A DNA stretch of 64,000 bases from assembly GCA_965230425.1 (NCBI GenBank), contig CBDDKW010000019.1, positions 1 through 64,000 of the forward strand, given 5' to 3'. The notes beneath the pieces were generated by a model. The model did not search any database. It saw nothing but the letters and a program-made list of their open reading frames with translations, and was not told the origin of the DNA. The translations under genes were made by a program, and so were the position numbers. This stretch comes from CBDDKW01 sp965230425 (GTDB lineage Bacteria > Pseudomonadota > Gammaproteobacteria > UBA1113). This document shows, piece after piece, positions 1 to 9,032 of this stretch (position 1 is the first letter of the stretch; each line of letters opens with the position of its first letter).

Positions 1-29
1 GCGAACGGACGAGCTATGCTTGCGACCGC

Positions 30-2135
30 ATGCACCTCGCCTCCTTCTGGATCGCCTGTGCCTTGACGGCTGGCGTGACGGCACAAGCCTGTCTGCGACC
101 AACGCCCCCGGTTGGTGGTTATCCGTTGCTGGTCGACTTTGCCGTCGAGGTCACCTACTCCGACGCCTACGTCACCTACGGGTCGATGCAGCTACCCGAT
201 GAACCGGCGCCGAGCTGTGGCTGGCCGTTGGTCGTCTACGTGCATCAGCTCGGCGGCACGCGTGGCGACGAGCTTGCGTTCCAAAGCATGGTGGCGAGTC
301 AAGGCTACGCCGTCTGGAGCTACGACGTGCGCGGCCAGGGGCAGGCCTTCGTGGCCAATCCCGGCCACCCCAACGCCGGCACGACCTTGATCGGCGCGCT
401 CGAGCGGCATGATCTCGCCGAGCAGATCGCCTTCGTTGCCGCAGCGACGCAGTGGCAGGGCATCATCGATGCGTCGCGGGTTTCGATCGTCGGCAAGAGT
501 CAGGGGGGCGCACACGCCTGGCAGGCTGCGGCTTGGTCCGGGGCAATGCTGCAAACTCCCGGACGCACACCGATTGCGTTTCCGCTGATCACGTGCGCCG
601 TGGCCCACGACGTTGTCGCCGACCCGATCGACGATTGGGTTCGCGAGGGCGGCTTGTTCAGTTCGTGGCTGATCGAAGCGGTCAGTCAGAACTACGTCGG
701 AGTGCCGTTCGATGCCGCGTTCGTGCAGAACGCACGCAGCGCGTTCCTGACCGAAGATCCGGCGGCTCTTGCCCAGAGCCTCGCGGCCGATGGCCACGAG
801 GTGGCATCGCTGCTGCCGGCTTCGACCGTGCCCGTGCTCTATGGCCACGCCTACTACGACGCCATCGAGGGGCCGCTCTACGGCTTGCAGCGACTCGAAT
901 CGATGACGGCGCCGCGGCGTGCCGTGCTCAGCACGGTCGGTCACGGCGTACCGACCAACCTGATCGAAGAAGAGCTGAGGCAGAATATGGCGCTGCGTTG
1001 GCTCAACCGCTTTGCGTGGGACATCCCGAACGAAGTCGATCTCGAACCGCACTGGTTGGCGGTCGTGCCGTTGGCGGCAACCGATCGCGACGATCCGGCA
1101 TTCGCTTGGAGTCACGTCGGGATCGACGACGCGGGCGTCTCCCCGCAGGCCGAGACGTTCTACTTGCTCGACGACCTGACGTTCGGTGTCTCGCTGCCGT
1201 CGACGGGGCCGGCGTCGCTGCCGATTCGGCAAGTCATCGATCCTACGGCGACTCAGTTCAACGCGGTGGACTACCTCGACACCATGGCCGTGCGCGAAGT
1301 GGCGAACGTGTTGGCTGCTTGCCCGCTCGACGAGCAGGTCTGGTCGATGACGGTTTCGAATGAGCGTGAGCTGTTGCGCAGTTCTTTGCTGCACCTGCAG
1401 CTCGTGCCGCAGGACGTGGAATGGATGCTCGGCGTGACGCTGACGGTCGAACCACCCGGCGGCGACGAAGTTCAGATCGCGAGCCGGGCCCTCGTGTCCC
1501 GCGACAGCGTCGCCGGCGTTGCCGAGTCGCACGACCTGCGCCTGCCGCCGACCGCGGTCCGCTTGCCGGCGGGCAGCGTGATTCGGCTGCGGCTGCGCAA
1601 TCTCTGGTTGCGCGAGTTTCCGATGCTGCCCTCGCTCGAGGTCGCGCCGCTGTTCCGCGACTTCCGCGTCGACGTCGTGCTTGGCGATCCAGTCGACAGT
1701 TCCTATCTGCAGCTGCCGTTGACGCCGGTTCGTCCGCAGCTCGTGACCGACGCGATCACGATCGACCTCGCGACTGCGCCGGCGGTGACGGCGACGATCC
1801 GCGGTGGCAGCGAACGGGCGGATTGGCCCTACTTCGCGGCGGTCGGACTCAGCGGGCAGCAGCCAGTCGTTCCGTATCTCGACGACTTCATCGCGGTCGA
1901 GGTGGATTGGCTCGTGCTGGCATCGGCGAGTGCGGTGCAGTCGCCGTTCTACCAGGGGTTCCTGGGCTTCCTCGACGCCAACGGGGAAGCGACCTGCTCG
2001 TTCGATTTCTCCGCGGCCGCGCCGTTGCCGCAAGATCTGAACGGGCTGCAGCTGACGCTTGCGGCGTTCGTTTGGGACGGCCCGTGGGCGCCGACGGGGG
2101 CCGGCAGCGCGCCCGCCGAGGTCATGCTGCGCTGA
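30..2135 (+). CDS. Secreted alpha/beta hydrolase (high-GC, foreign to the rest)
   Basis: A 701-residue protein starting with a signal-peptide-like hydrophobic stretch (residues 1 to about 19). An alpha/beta-hydrolase fold follows. The nucleophile elbow GKSQGG is near residue 152, the VDY/YDVRGQG strand lies before it, and a candidate acid (YYDAIEG) and histidine (VGHGVPTN) sit near residues 275 and 305. The C-terminal half is beta-rich and unassigned, as in secreted peptidase or esterase families with accessory domains. The substrate cannot be told. GC content and codon use are far higher than in everything after 2.56 kb, so the gene probably comes from another organism, perhaps planctomycete- or myxobacterium-like. 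The long opposite-strand ORF here is a shadow typical of high-GC DNA. Confidence 0.75.
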   Translation: MHLASFWIACALTAGVTAQACLRPTPPVGGYPLLVDFAVEVTYSDAYVTYGSMQLPDEPAPSCGWPLVVYVHQLGGTRGDELAFQSMVASQGYAVWSYDVRGQGQAFVANPGHPNAGTTLIGALERHDLAEQIAFVAAATQWQGIIDASRVSIVGKSQGGAHAWQAAAWSGAMLQTPGRTPIAFPLITCAVAHDVVADPIDDWVREGGLFSSWLIEAVSQNYVGVPFDAAFVQNARSAFLTEDPAALAQSLAADGHEVASLLPASTVPVLYGHAYYDAIEGPLYGLQRLESMTAPRRAVLSTVGHGVPTNLIEEELRQNMALRWLNRFAWDIPNEVDLEPHWLAVVPLAATDRDDPAFAWSHVGIDDAGVSPQAETFYLLDDLTFGVSLPSTGPASLPIRQVIDPTATQFNAVDYLDTMAVREVANVLAACPLDEQVWSMTVSNERELLRSSLLHLQLVPQDVEWMLGVTLTVEPPGGDEVQIASRALVSRDSVAGVAESHDLRLPPTAVRLPAGSVIRLRLRNLWLREFPMLPSLEVAPLFRDFRVDVVLGDPVDSSYLQLPLTPVRPQLVTDAITIDLATAPAVTATIRGGSERADWPYFAAVGLSGQQPVVPYLDDFIAVEVDWLVLASASAVQSPFYQGFLGFLDANGEATCSFDFSAAAPLPQDLNGLQLTLAAFVWDGPWAPTGAGSAPAEVMLR

Positions 2136-2142
2136 GCGCCGG

Positions 2143-2550
2143 CTACGAGTCGCCGGCCGCCTGCATGCGGCGCTGCCGGCGCTCGTCGGCCGTCATCTCG
2201 CTGTCGAGGCGGCCGAGGAAGGCGTCGCCTTCGCGGGCGCGAATGAACTTCGCGAACAGCGGCGAAACGCGCCGCACGTGCGCGAGCATGTCGAGAGCCA
2301 CGCGGCGGTAGGAGAAGTGCCCTTCGGGGCCGCTGCGTAGTTCGATGAAGTAGGCCGTTTGCCGCGGGTCGAAGACCAGTCGCACGCGCTGCAGGAAGCC
2401 GAATGGCGCGACGTAGCCCGCTGCGTGCGGGAAGCGAGCGGCGACCTGCTGTTGGCGCTCGGCGGCCTCGCTCATGACGGCTTCGTAGTCGCCGGCCAAG
2501 CCGGCTTCGTGGAGCAGCGGCGGCACGGCGAAGCCGTGAACGGTCGTCAG
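2143..2550 (-). CDS. C-terminal part of a ThyX-like (FAD-dependent thymidylate synthase family) protein, 5' end missing
   Basis: Read on the minus strand, the frame ending at 2143 contains an ELRSGPEGHFSYRRV motif. It resembles the conserved C-terminal segment of ThyX-family proteins, where ELRS.PQGH.SYRR patterns are common. The classical flavin/dUMP motif RHRxxSxNExSxRY is not in the preserved part. The frame runs without a credible start straight into hemW at about 2545-2558, so this is only the C-terminal fragment of roughly 135 residues. It is high-GC like the hydrolase beside it. The family assignment rests on motif memory alone and is moderate. Confidence 0.5.
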   Translation of the reverse strand: MTTVHGFAVPPLLHEAGLAGDYEAVMSEAAERQQQVAARFPHAAGYVAPFGFLQRVRLVFDPRQTAYFIELRSGPEGHFSYRRVALDMLAHVRRVSPLFAKFIRAREGDAFLGRLDSEMTADERRQRRMQAAGDS

Positions 2551-2558
2551 CAGCTGCT
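2545..2558. other. Junction between high-GC and low-GC DNA
   Basis: Within a few bases, codon use switches from GC-rich (left) to AT-rich (right). Two converging reading frames are both cut here: HemW stops being HemW after its residue 180, and the ThyX-like frame loses its N-terminus. The joining bases are a short CAG/CTG-rich stretch. No insertion sequence, integrase, tRNA or terminal repeat is visible at the join. Confidence 0.8.
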
Positions 2559-3097
2559 GTATCCTCAATCGTTTGTGCCGGCAAGCCATACATTAAATCA
2601 ATATTGAAATTATCAAACCCCGCTGTGCGTGCCATTGCTACAGCTTGCTCAGCTTCATGAGCATTGTGTATGCGGCCTAATTTTTTTAGCTGAGCATCTG
2701 CAAAGCTTTGTACACCAAGCGAGAGACGATTAACCCCTGCCGCACGATAGGCGGCGAAACGTGCTTGCTCAGCAGTGCCTGGGTTTGCTTCCATGGTAAT
2801 TTCTGCATCGGGTAAAACGCTTAAACGTTGCTGTAAACCAGACAGCAATTGCTCAATAGCCGCACCAGAAAATAAACTGGGAGTACCGCCACCCATAAAA
2901 ATGCTGATAATCCGCCTGCCCCATATGGTCGGCAATTTTTGTTCTAACTCATCCAGCAGAGCATTGATATAGTTTGCTTCGGGTAAGTCTTGCTTAAGGT
3001 TATGCGAATTAAAGTCACAATAGGGGCATTTCCTCACGCACCAGGGCAAGTGAATATACAAAGATAGCGGGATGGTGTCACTGAATTGTAATGGCAT
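2559..3097 (-). CDS. hemW: HemW, radical SAM heme chaperone, N-terminal 180 residues only
   Basis: HemW (YggW) is a radical SAM protein related to coproporphyrinogen III dehydrogenase that delivers heme to respiratory enzymes. The preserved part shows SLYIHLPWC followed by the radical-SAM cluster motif Cx3Cx2C at C20, C24 and C27, then GGGTPS near residue 69, EANPGT near 103, GVNRLSLGVQSF near 121 and IDLMYGLPAQT near 166. The family is about 380 residues long, so half is missing. After residue 180 the frame continues into unrelated high-GC sequence. The start ATG at 3097 has the expected N-terminus. Confidence 0.9.
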
Positions 3098-3344
3098 AAT
3101 TGTTAGCTTCGTTATTCGTTACTTGATTCCTCGCAGCTTGCTACGGGGGATTTTAATTTTGGCTTGATTATACGCGGATTTTGGTCAAAATTATACCGAA
3201 TGTATAAAGCCTTTGATTGAGGATTAGAGCGCTTTTTTGGTGGATATCTTAGGTTTGAGGAATTTTATGTGTCGACCCATCCTCTGATTGGGCGTATACT
3301 TCATGCCAGCTATGAGCATATGTACGTAAGAGATGTACGCAATA

Positions 3345-4154
3345 ATGAATTTAACACAGTTATTAGATCCGGTTGTCACGATTGCAAAGCAAGCGGGTGA
3401 TAAAATATTAGACATATATCACGATCATGAGGGATCTTATAATATTGAGCGTAAAGCCGATAAGTCGCCTGTTACTGAGGCAGATATGCGCGCTCATCAC
3501 CATATCGTCGCCGAATTAGCGAAATTAACCCCGAATATTCCGGTTTTATCAGAGGAATCAGATAAGATCAGCTACGCAGACCGCCAATCTTGGCAACGCT
3601 ATTGGCTAGTAGACCCTTTGGATGGTACCGAGGAATTCATTCAACAAACCGGCGAATTTACCGTTAATATTGCCTTTATCCAAGACCATGTTTCACGGCT
3701 AGGTGTTGTCTATGCGCCCGTGAGCAAAACCTGCTATTTTGCCATTCGTGGTCAGGGTGCATTCAAACAGTACGCTGATGCAGAGAAACAAACCATACAA
3801 TCTCGTTCTGTAGCAAGCCAACGCATGATGCGTATTGTGGCTAGTCGACGCAAAGGTAAGCGTTGTGCGAGAGAAATGTTTGCCCAAGTGGAAGCTGCAG
3901 AAATTGTACGAATGGGCAGTTCCCTAAAATTTTGTCTTGTGGCCGAGGGCAGTGCTGATATTTATCCACGCTTAGGGCCTACGTCAGAATGGGATACGGC
4001 TGCAGCACAATGTGTGGTAGAAGAAGCTGGCGGCAAGGTCATGGATACTCAGGGCCAGGCATTAACATACAATACAAAGGATTCCTTATTGAATCCACAT
4101 TTTTTAGTGGTGGGTGATGTTACCCACGATTGGTTACAATATTTAGCAAACTAG
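3345..4154 (+). CDS. cysQ: 3'(2'),5'-bisphosphate nucleotidase CysQ (inositol monophosphatase fold)
   Basis: CysQ removes the 3' phosphate from PAP and PAPS, by-products of sulfate assimilation and carrier-protein phosphopantetheinylation. The metal-binding signature of the FIG superfamily is intact, numbered from the ATG at 3345: SEES with E70/E71, WLVDPLDGT with D90 and D93, and SEWDTAA with D217. Length is 269 residues, normal for the family. An in-frame ATG lies 12 bases upstream, but a purine-rich AAGAG sits directly against that codon and is better spaced for 3345. The stop codon lies inside the Shine-Dalgarno region of mdh, so the two genes are probably co-transcribed. Confidence 0.9.
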   Translation: MNLTQLLDPVVTIAKQAGDKILDIYHDHEGSYNIERKADKSPVTEADMRAHHHIVAELAKLTPNIPVLSEESDKISYADRQSWQRYWLVDPLDGTEEFIQQTGEFTVNIAFIQDHVSRLGVVYAPVSKTCYFAIRGQGAFKQYADAEKQTIQSRSVASQRMMRIVASRRKGKRCAREMFAQVEAAEIVRMGSSLKFCLVAEGSADIYPRLGPTSEWDTAAAQCVVEEAGGKVMDTQGQALTYNTKDSLLNPHFLVVGDVTHDWLQYLAN

Positions 4155-4158
4155 GAGG
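4153..4158 (+). promoter_or_regulatory. Strong ribosome binding site deciding the mdh start
   Basis: AGGAGG overlaps the cysQ stop codon and lies 9 bases before the ATG at 4168, which makes that the likely start instead of the ATG touching the motif at 4159. Confidence 0.75.
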
Positions 4159-4167
4159 ATGAATATC

Positions 4168-5160
4168 ATGGCTAATAAACGAGTAAAAGTGGCTGTCACC
4201 GGTGGTGCAGGGCAAATTGGTTATGCGTTATTATTTCGCATTGCCTCAGGGCAAATGTTTGGTCCTGATACCGAAGTAGATTTGCACTTACTCGAATTAG
4301 AAGCTGCTTTACCAGCCTTAGAAGGGGTGGCGATGGAATTAGATGATTGTGCTTTCCCATTACTGAAAAATATTGTCTGTACGGCTGATTTAAATCAAGG
4401 TATGAAAGATGTAAATTGGGCACTGTTAGTGGGAGCGGTACCGCGTAAGGCAGGTATGGAACGTTCTGATTTATTACAAATTAATGGTGGTATTTTTACC
4501 CAACAGGGCCAAGCGATTAATAATAATGCTAATGGTGATGTGCGCGTACTGGTGGTAGGTAACCCCTGTAATACAAATAGCTTAATTGCCATGAATAATG
4601 CCCCAGATGTGCCTAATGACCGCTTCTTTGCGATGACCATGTTAGATGAAAAACGTGCCCGTACACAATTAGCTAAAAAAGCCGGTGTAGATATTACCGC
4701 AGTGAGTCACATGACCATTTGGGGTAATCATTCCGCTACTCAATATCCTGATTTCTACAATGCCTTAATCAATGACCAGCCCGCCGCAGAAGTCATTAAT
4801 GATGAAGCGTGGTTAAAAGAAGAATTCATTGCCACTGTACAACAACGTGGTGCGGCTATCATTAAAGCTAGAGGCGCATCCTCAGCAGCCTCTGCTGCCA
4901 ATTCCATCGTTAGCAACGTCTATAACCTTGTGCATGATACTCCAGAGAATGAAACATTCTCCGTATGCTTAGCGTCCAAAGGTGAATACGGCGTTGATGA
5001 AGGATTAATCTTCTCTTTCCCATGTCGTGTTAAACAGGGCCAGTTAGAAGTAGTTACTGGTATTGAACATAATGCTTTTGGTCAAGAGAAGTTACAATTA
5101 ACCCTCGATGAATTACGCAGTGAACGTGATACTGTAAAAGCGCAAGGGTTGATTGAGTAG
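4168..5160 (+). CDS. mdh: Malate dehydrogenase
   Basis: Catalyses NAD-dependent interconversion of malate and oxaloacetate in the TCA cycle. Numbering from the chosen start, TGGAGQIGY (residues 11-19) is the glycine-rich NAD loop, VPRKAGMER (91-99) carries the substrate-binding arginines, GNPCNTN (131-137) follows, and the catalytic histidine is H188 in IWGNHSATQYPD. Length is 330 residues, as for the non-E. coli, approximately 330-residue MDH class. The start at 4168 is preferred over the ATG at 4159 because a perfect AGGAGG (4153-4158) lies 9 bases before 4168 and abuts 4159. No obvious terminator follows; the downstream spacer is repeat-rich. Confidence 0.95.
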   Translation: MANKRVKVAVTGGAGQIGYALLFRIASGQMFGPDTEVDLHLLELEAALPALEGVAMELDDCAFPLLKNIVCTADLNQGMKDVNWALLVGAVPRKAGMERSDLLQINGGIFTQQGQAINNNANGDVRVLVVGNPCNTNSLIAMNNAPDVPNDRFFAMTMLDEKRARTQLAKKAGVDITAVSHMTIWGNHSATQYPDFYNALINDQPAAEVINDEAWLKEEFIATVQQRGAAIIKARGASSAASAANSIVSNVYNLVHDTPENETFSVCLASKGEYGVDEGLIFSFPCRVKQGQLEVVTGIEHNAFGQEKLQLTLDELRSERDTVKAQGLIE

Positions 5161-5251
5161 ACCATATGGTAATTAACTGTAGTAAACAGTGCTGCCATCA
5201 ACATTGTTGAAAAGTACTGTCATCAATTACATTATTACAGGAAAAAATATT

Positions 5252-5308
5252 TGTCATCTCGAGCCGCGGCTGGAAGCCGCTGCGAGAGATCTCCTTCTGA
5301 TTTGACTA
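5252..5308. repeat. Dispersed palindromic repeat, copy A
   Basis: Starts TGTCATCTCGAG, contains the GCGGCTGGAAGCCGC hairpin, and ends with an ATCTCC...GATTTGACT tail. The same elements recur at 5501-5642, 8887-9010, 24291-24392, 25268-25325, 36716-36860 and 47788-47847. Only intergenic copies are seen. Confidence 0.75.
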
Positions 5309-5310
5309 AT

Positions 5311-5474
5311 TATACCCATAGCGTCCCATATTTAGGGTTTTATAGGACAGGAATTTTTCGTTAGCTAGAGACTTTAAATTGCAGGTAATAGTGGACTATT
5401 GGCAAAATTTAAAGTCTCTAGCTAACGGAAAAGAGCATGCTAGAAAGCCCTAAATATGGGACGCTATGGGTATA
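5311..5474. repeat. 164-bp nested inverted repeat, MITE-like
   Basis: Outer arms 5311-5340 and 5445-5474 are complementary over 30 bases with one mismatch. Inside them, 5357-5380 and 5406-5429 form a second 24-base inverted repeat with one mismatch. The loop is about 25 bases. No ORF is inside. The remainder of the 5161-5770 spacer holds only dispersed-repeat copies A and B. Confidence 0.85.
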
Positions 5475-5500
5475 GAACAAGCTTCTATTTATGTTAACAA

Positions 5501-5642
5501 AATCATCGGGGGATATCTCGCTGCGCTCGATATGACAAGCAGCTTTGCTATTGCCATCAACTATGCTATTGACTTGAGAAAATGCTGTCATTTCGAACAG
5601 CGGCTGGATAGCCGCTATGAGAAATCTCCTGCCGATTTGACT
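5501..5642. repeat. Dispersed palindromic repeat, copy B
   Basis: Left half AATCATCGGGGGATATCTCG...GATATGACA and right half TGTCATTTCGAAC...GATTTGACT are near reverse complements. It shares a long nearly identical stretch, including AAGCAGCTTTGCTATTGCC, with copy C at 8887-9010 in the same orientation, so the pair brackets the broken gene at 5771-8877. Confidence 0.8.
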
Positions 5643-5770
5643 ACCTATGCCTGAAATAAACACTTAATATTCAGTTAATCTTCCTTTGATAAACTGCCTC
5701 TCTGTCAATCACTATAAAAATTAATCACCAAGACAACGCACTATAAATAAAACATAAGAGGTTAACAGCT

Positions 5771-8700
5771 ATGGGCGGCCCAACAGATAATTATTTCAAG
5801 CAGATAGAGCAAGCACTAGCACAGCTAGCAGTACAAGAAGAAAATCTACCAGGTTATACAAAAGAAGCCTTTATAGAACTATCTACCCCCCCTAAGCCTA
5901 TTGAATTATTGCAACAACAATTCTGTAAGCTCCGCCTTTATAGAACGGCAGCACAGCAGACCATTGCCGATATTAAAAGTACGTATTTCCCAGAATTATC
6001 TACGGCAAATAATCTCGTACCACCGCAGGATAGGCGTGAAAATGACTTTGAGCAGCTCGGCACTTTACTGAGCGAGCTTGTGACTGCTGCTAGTAGCAGC
6101 GATGAGGAAACACATAGTCCATCGCATTCACCAGTAAGGGTAACAAAGCCAGTAAATCCGCCAATACAGGCAGTGAGTATAGAAGAACCTAATCAACAAT
6201 TGCTGCATGTGGAAGAATCACTGCGAGCATTTGACCGTCAAATCCAGGATGAAGAAGCGTTTAAAGCGGAGTTGACACAACAGTTAGGTAATATTAATCA
6301 GGACTTTATTCAAGAACAGGTAAATAATTTTAGCACAAATCTCACTAGAAAATATGATTCTGAACTAAAAAATTATCAAATTGAAATCGCGGATATGCGT
6401 AATACCGTTACTAAACTAGAAACACAATTACAACCGCATGCTCCCGCAAAAAATAATGACATATATGGTTCACGCGAATTATCTAATCCTCAAGCTAAAA
6501 AACAACAACTGTTAGGTGTTTTGAAACTGATTGACCGTACCCAGCTAGCTTTTGTTGGTATAGAAAAGTCATTGATAACTGAGCAAGCTAGAGTGGAGAG
6601 ATTATTCCTAGGTGATTTAGAGGGGCTACAACGGGGTTAATCGATCAGTGTTGGTTCGGCTATTTAGAGATCGGGCAACAGAAGCGCGAACTATACAGCA
6701 GGCATTGCCAGAAAAATTGCAGCAAGTTGCTAAATTAGCCAGTATTCTAGCGGCTAATAATGCGATGTCGAAGAAGATACAAGCTAAGTTGGATGTTTTG
6801 GCCCAGATCACACCTGTTCCTCTGCAAGAAAATGGAACTACAGCCGTTACTAATTGTCAGCTCAATCAGTACGTTGATAACATTACACAATCAATTAATA
6901 CTTTTCAGCTTGAATTAACAGGATATATTAATTTAAGCAGTTCATTTAGATATGCTCTTGCCGAAGAACAGGCGGATAAGACTGCGGGTATTATGCACTT
7001 TTCAAGGGCATTGGCACAGAAAGAAAGTATCGTTACAGAGAGGATAAAGTACTGCGAAAAATTATTGCATTCTTCTGCTCAATATAACGTTGAAAGCTTA
7101 TTAACTGGACCAGGGATACAATCTAGTCGAGCTAGTTAAAGAGCAACATCAAGCTGTCGATAAAGAATTCACAGAACGATTAGCAGTAGGTAAACAGTTA
7201 CAAGACTTGCGGATCAGAGCTGAAGATTTTATTCGTCAGTGTAATAAGAGGTTAAATATCGATGAAAACGATGGCTTAACAGTTGCGCCACCACGAATAA
7301 CACAAGCGGATATTCAAGCTGCGGCAGATGCTGCAAGCAGTACTGCTTCTACGCCTAGTGCTGGTTCTAGCTCAGGATCCAGTCCTGATTTCAGTCCTGG
7401 CTCTAGTCCTAGTTCAGAATCAAGTGGTAGTCCTAGCCCAACAAGGAGAGGACTTGTTAGCAGTGTTGTTGGTTTAGGTACAGGAGCTGTTCGTTTGGGA
7501 GTTGGTGTAGGTAAAAGAACAGCTCGCTCCATCAGTAGTATCGTTACAGCACCAAAGACCCCCAAACAACAGGCATTAGCTAAGATCGAAAAAAACAAAC
7601 AAGCATTAGCTGCATTGAAAGAAAAATATCATTGGGATTGTGTCTTTCTTGAAATATCAGAAGATGATATCGGTGGCTTACTAGCCCCAATTTTTTCTGA
7701 TTATGAACGCCAATATACTAAAAGAGAAGACCAAATCGTTCAGATGCAAGATAATGTAGATGCTCAAGCGTTTCAGAGCTTTATAAAGATTACACATAAT
7801 GAAAAAGAGATTGAAAGTCGAGTTACGCAGGCTTTATCACTTAACCATAAGCGGCAAATTACTGATAAGTTAACTCGCTTGTCCACTCAGATGAATGGTT
7901 GTATTGAAGCAGTTCAAGATTTGAAGGACGTTTATTTATCTCAGTTATCTAATACTGATACGGTAGCAAGGGACAAACTTCAGGCCGTGTTTCAAAAGAC
8001 TGAAGACCAGCTCAATGGTCATTTAGCGACGATTAGATCTATCAATGTGAATGATGGTCAATTACCCAGCTTCAAAGTTATAGAGCAACTGGCTCAATTT
8101 CCTGAGGTAGATCAAGAGAGCTTAAGAACGCAATCGGATCATATCATTTCGTGTAATGGCCATTATCATGTACTATCAGAATTACAAAGCAAACAAGATA
8201 CAGTATATCTTAGCGCATTTAAGAGTTTTAAATCAAAATTGCAGGATAATAGGCATACGTCTTTTAATAATTTTTCTAAGGTAATAGATGAGAGTGAGTT
8301 CAACCAAGTGTTCCAAACTCTATTTGATGGACACTATGCAGAACAGACATGTCAACGACAGCAACAATGTAGGTTAGTCAACAGTTTTTGGGAAAATGAA
8401 CAACCATTAAAGGTAGTACCAATGACAGTTCAATATCCAGATGCAGAGACTATGCAACAGGCATTTGACAATGCACGAGATCAGACTAGCACGAAAAGCC
8501 AGATGATGGCCTTGCAAAAATTTGATACTGTCTTAACAGCCGTGTTTTTTATTGCCGAAAAGTACACTGCATTTTTAGAGCAAGTCAATGCAAGTCACTG
8601 TCAAACACAGGAAGACTATCTTGCCGTTAAACCTACAATAGATGTTGCATATATGGAATTATTCCAATTTTTCTTAAGGAAACTAGATAATCCTAGTGTC

Positions 8701-8877
8701 ATTATGACAGAGACATTTTTTAATGAGTTTTCAAATATGCTAACTGAGAAAGAAACGTCCATTATTAATAGCATTGCGCAGAGTCAGCAGCAAGTAGCTC
8801 ATACTGTAGCAGACGGTGTTGGGAATCAGCAGCGAACAGTTCGTACTCCTTTGACTACATTAGGCCAGCGTAGTTGA
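5771..8877 (+). pseudogene. Large protein of unknown function broken by two frameshifts
   Basis: Coding capacity runs continuously but changes frame twice. Part one is 5771-6640 (289 residues), part two about 6640-7139 in another frame, and part three is open from 7105 in a third frame and extends to 8877 (the first track-style start there, TTG 7207, is not a real start). The middle and last parts have no ribosome binding site or credible ATG, so one ancestral gene of about 1030 codons is likely. The product is hydrophilic, Gln/Glu/Lys-rich and helix-prone. Part three opens with a Ser/Pro/Gly low-complexity segment followed by a small Gly/Val-rich hydrophobic stretch near residues 80-105 of that part. 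No family is recognised. An effector-like role is possible in a host-associated bacterium, but nothing shows it. The frameshifts may be genuine decay or sequencing error. Confidence 0.6.
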
Positions 8878-8886
8878 AGTTAGCTA

Positions 8887-9010
8887 AATCATCGGGAGAT
8901 CTCTCGCGGTGCTCGATATGACAAGCAGCTTTGCTATTGCCTTAAAAAATGCTGTCATTTCAAGTAGCGACTGGAAGCCGCTGCGAGAAATCTCCCACCG
9001 ATTCGACTAC
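8887..9010. repeat. Dispersed palindromic repeat, copy C
   Basis: Direct-orientation partner of copy B (5501-5642) with a shared stretch including GCTCGATATGACAAGCAGC. It lies immediately after the broken gene. The spacer 8878-9032 contains nothing else. Confidence 0.8.
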
Positions 9011-9032
9011 AATGACTAATTTCTTGTGCGCT

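Noticed and set aside
192..2033. 613-codon open frame on the minus strand opposite the hydrolase
   Set aside because: Arg/His/Gln-rich translation with no family features. It mirrors the codon structure of the plus-strand gene, as usual in high-GC DNA.
1949..2558. Continuation of the HemW frame to 1949
   Set aside because: After residue 180 the translation becomes Arg/Ala-rich and matches no part of HemW; it is an accidental extension into the foreign DNA.
5466..5654. Short ORFs on both strands between mdh and the broken gene
   Set aside because: They fall entirely within the palindrome and dispersed repeat copy B.
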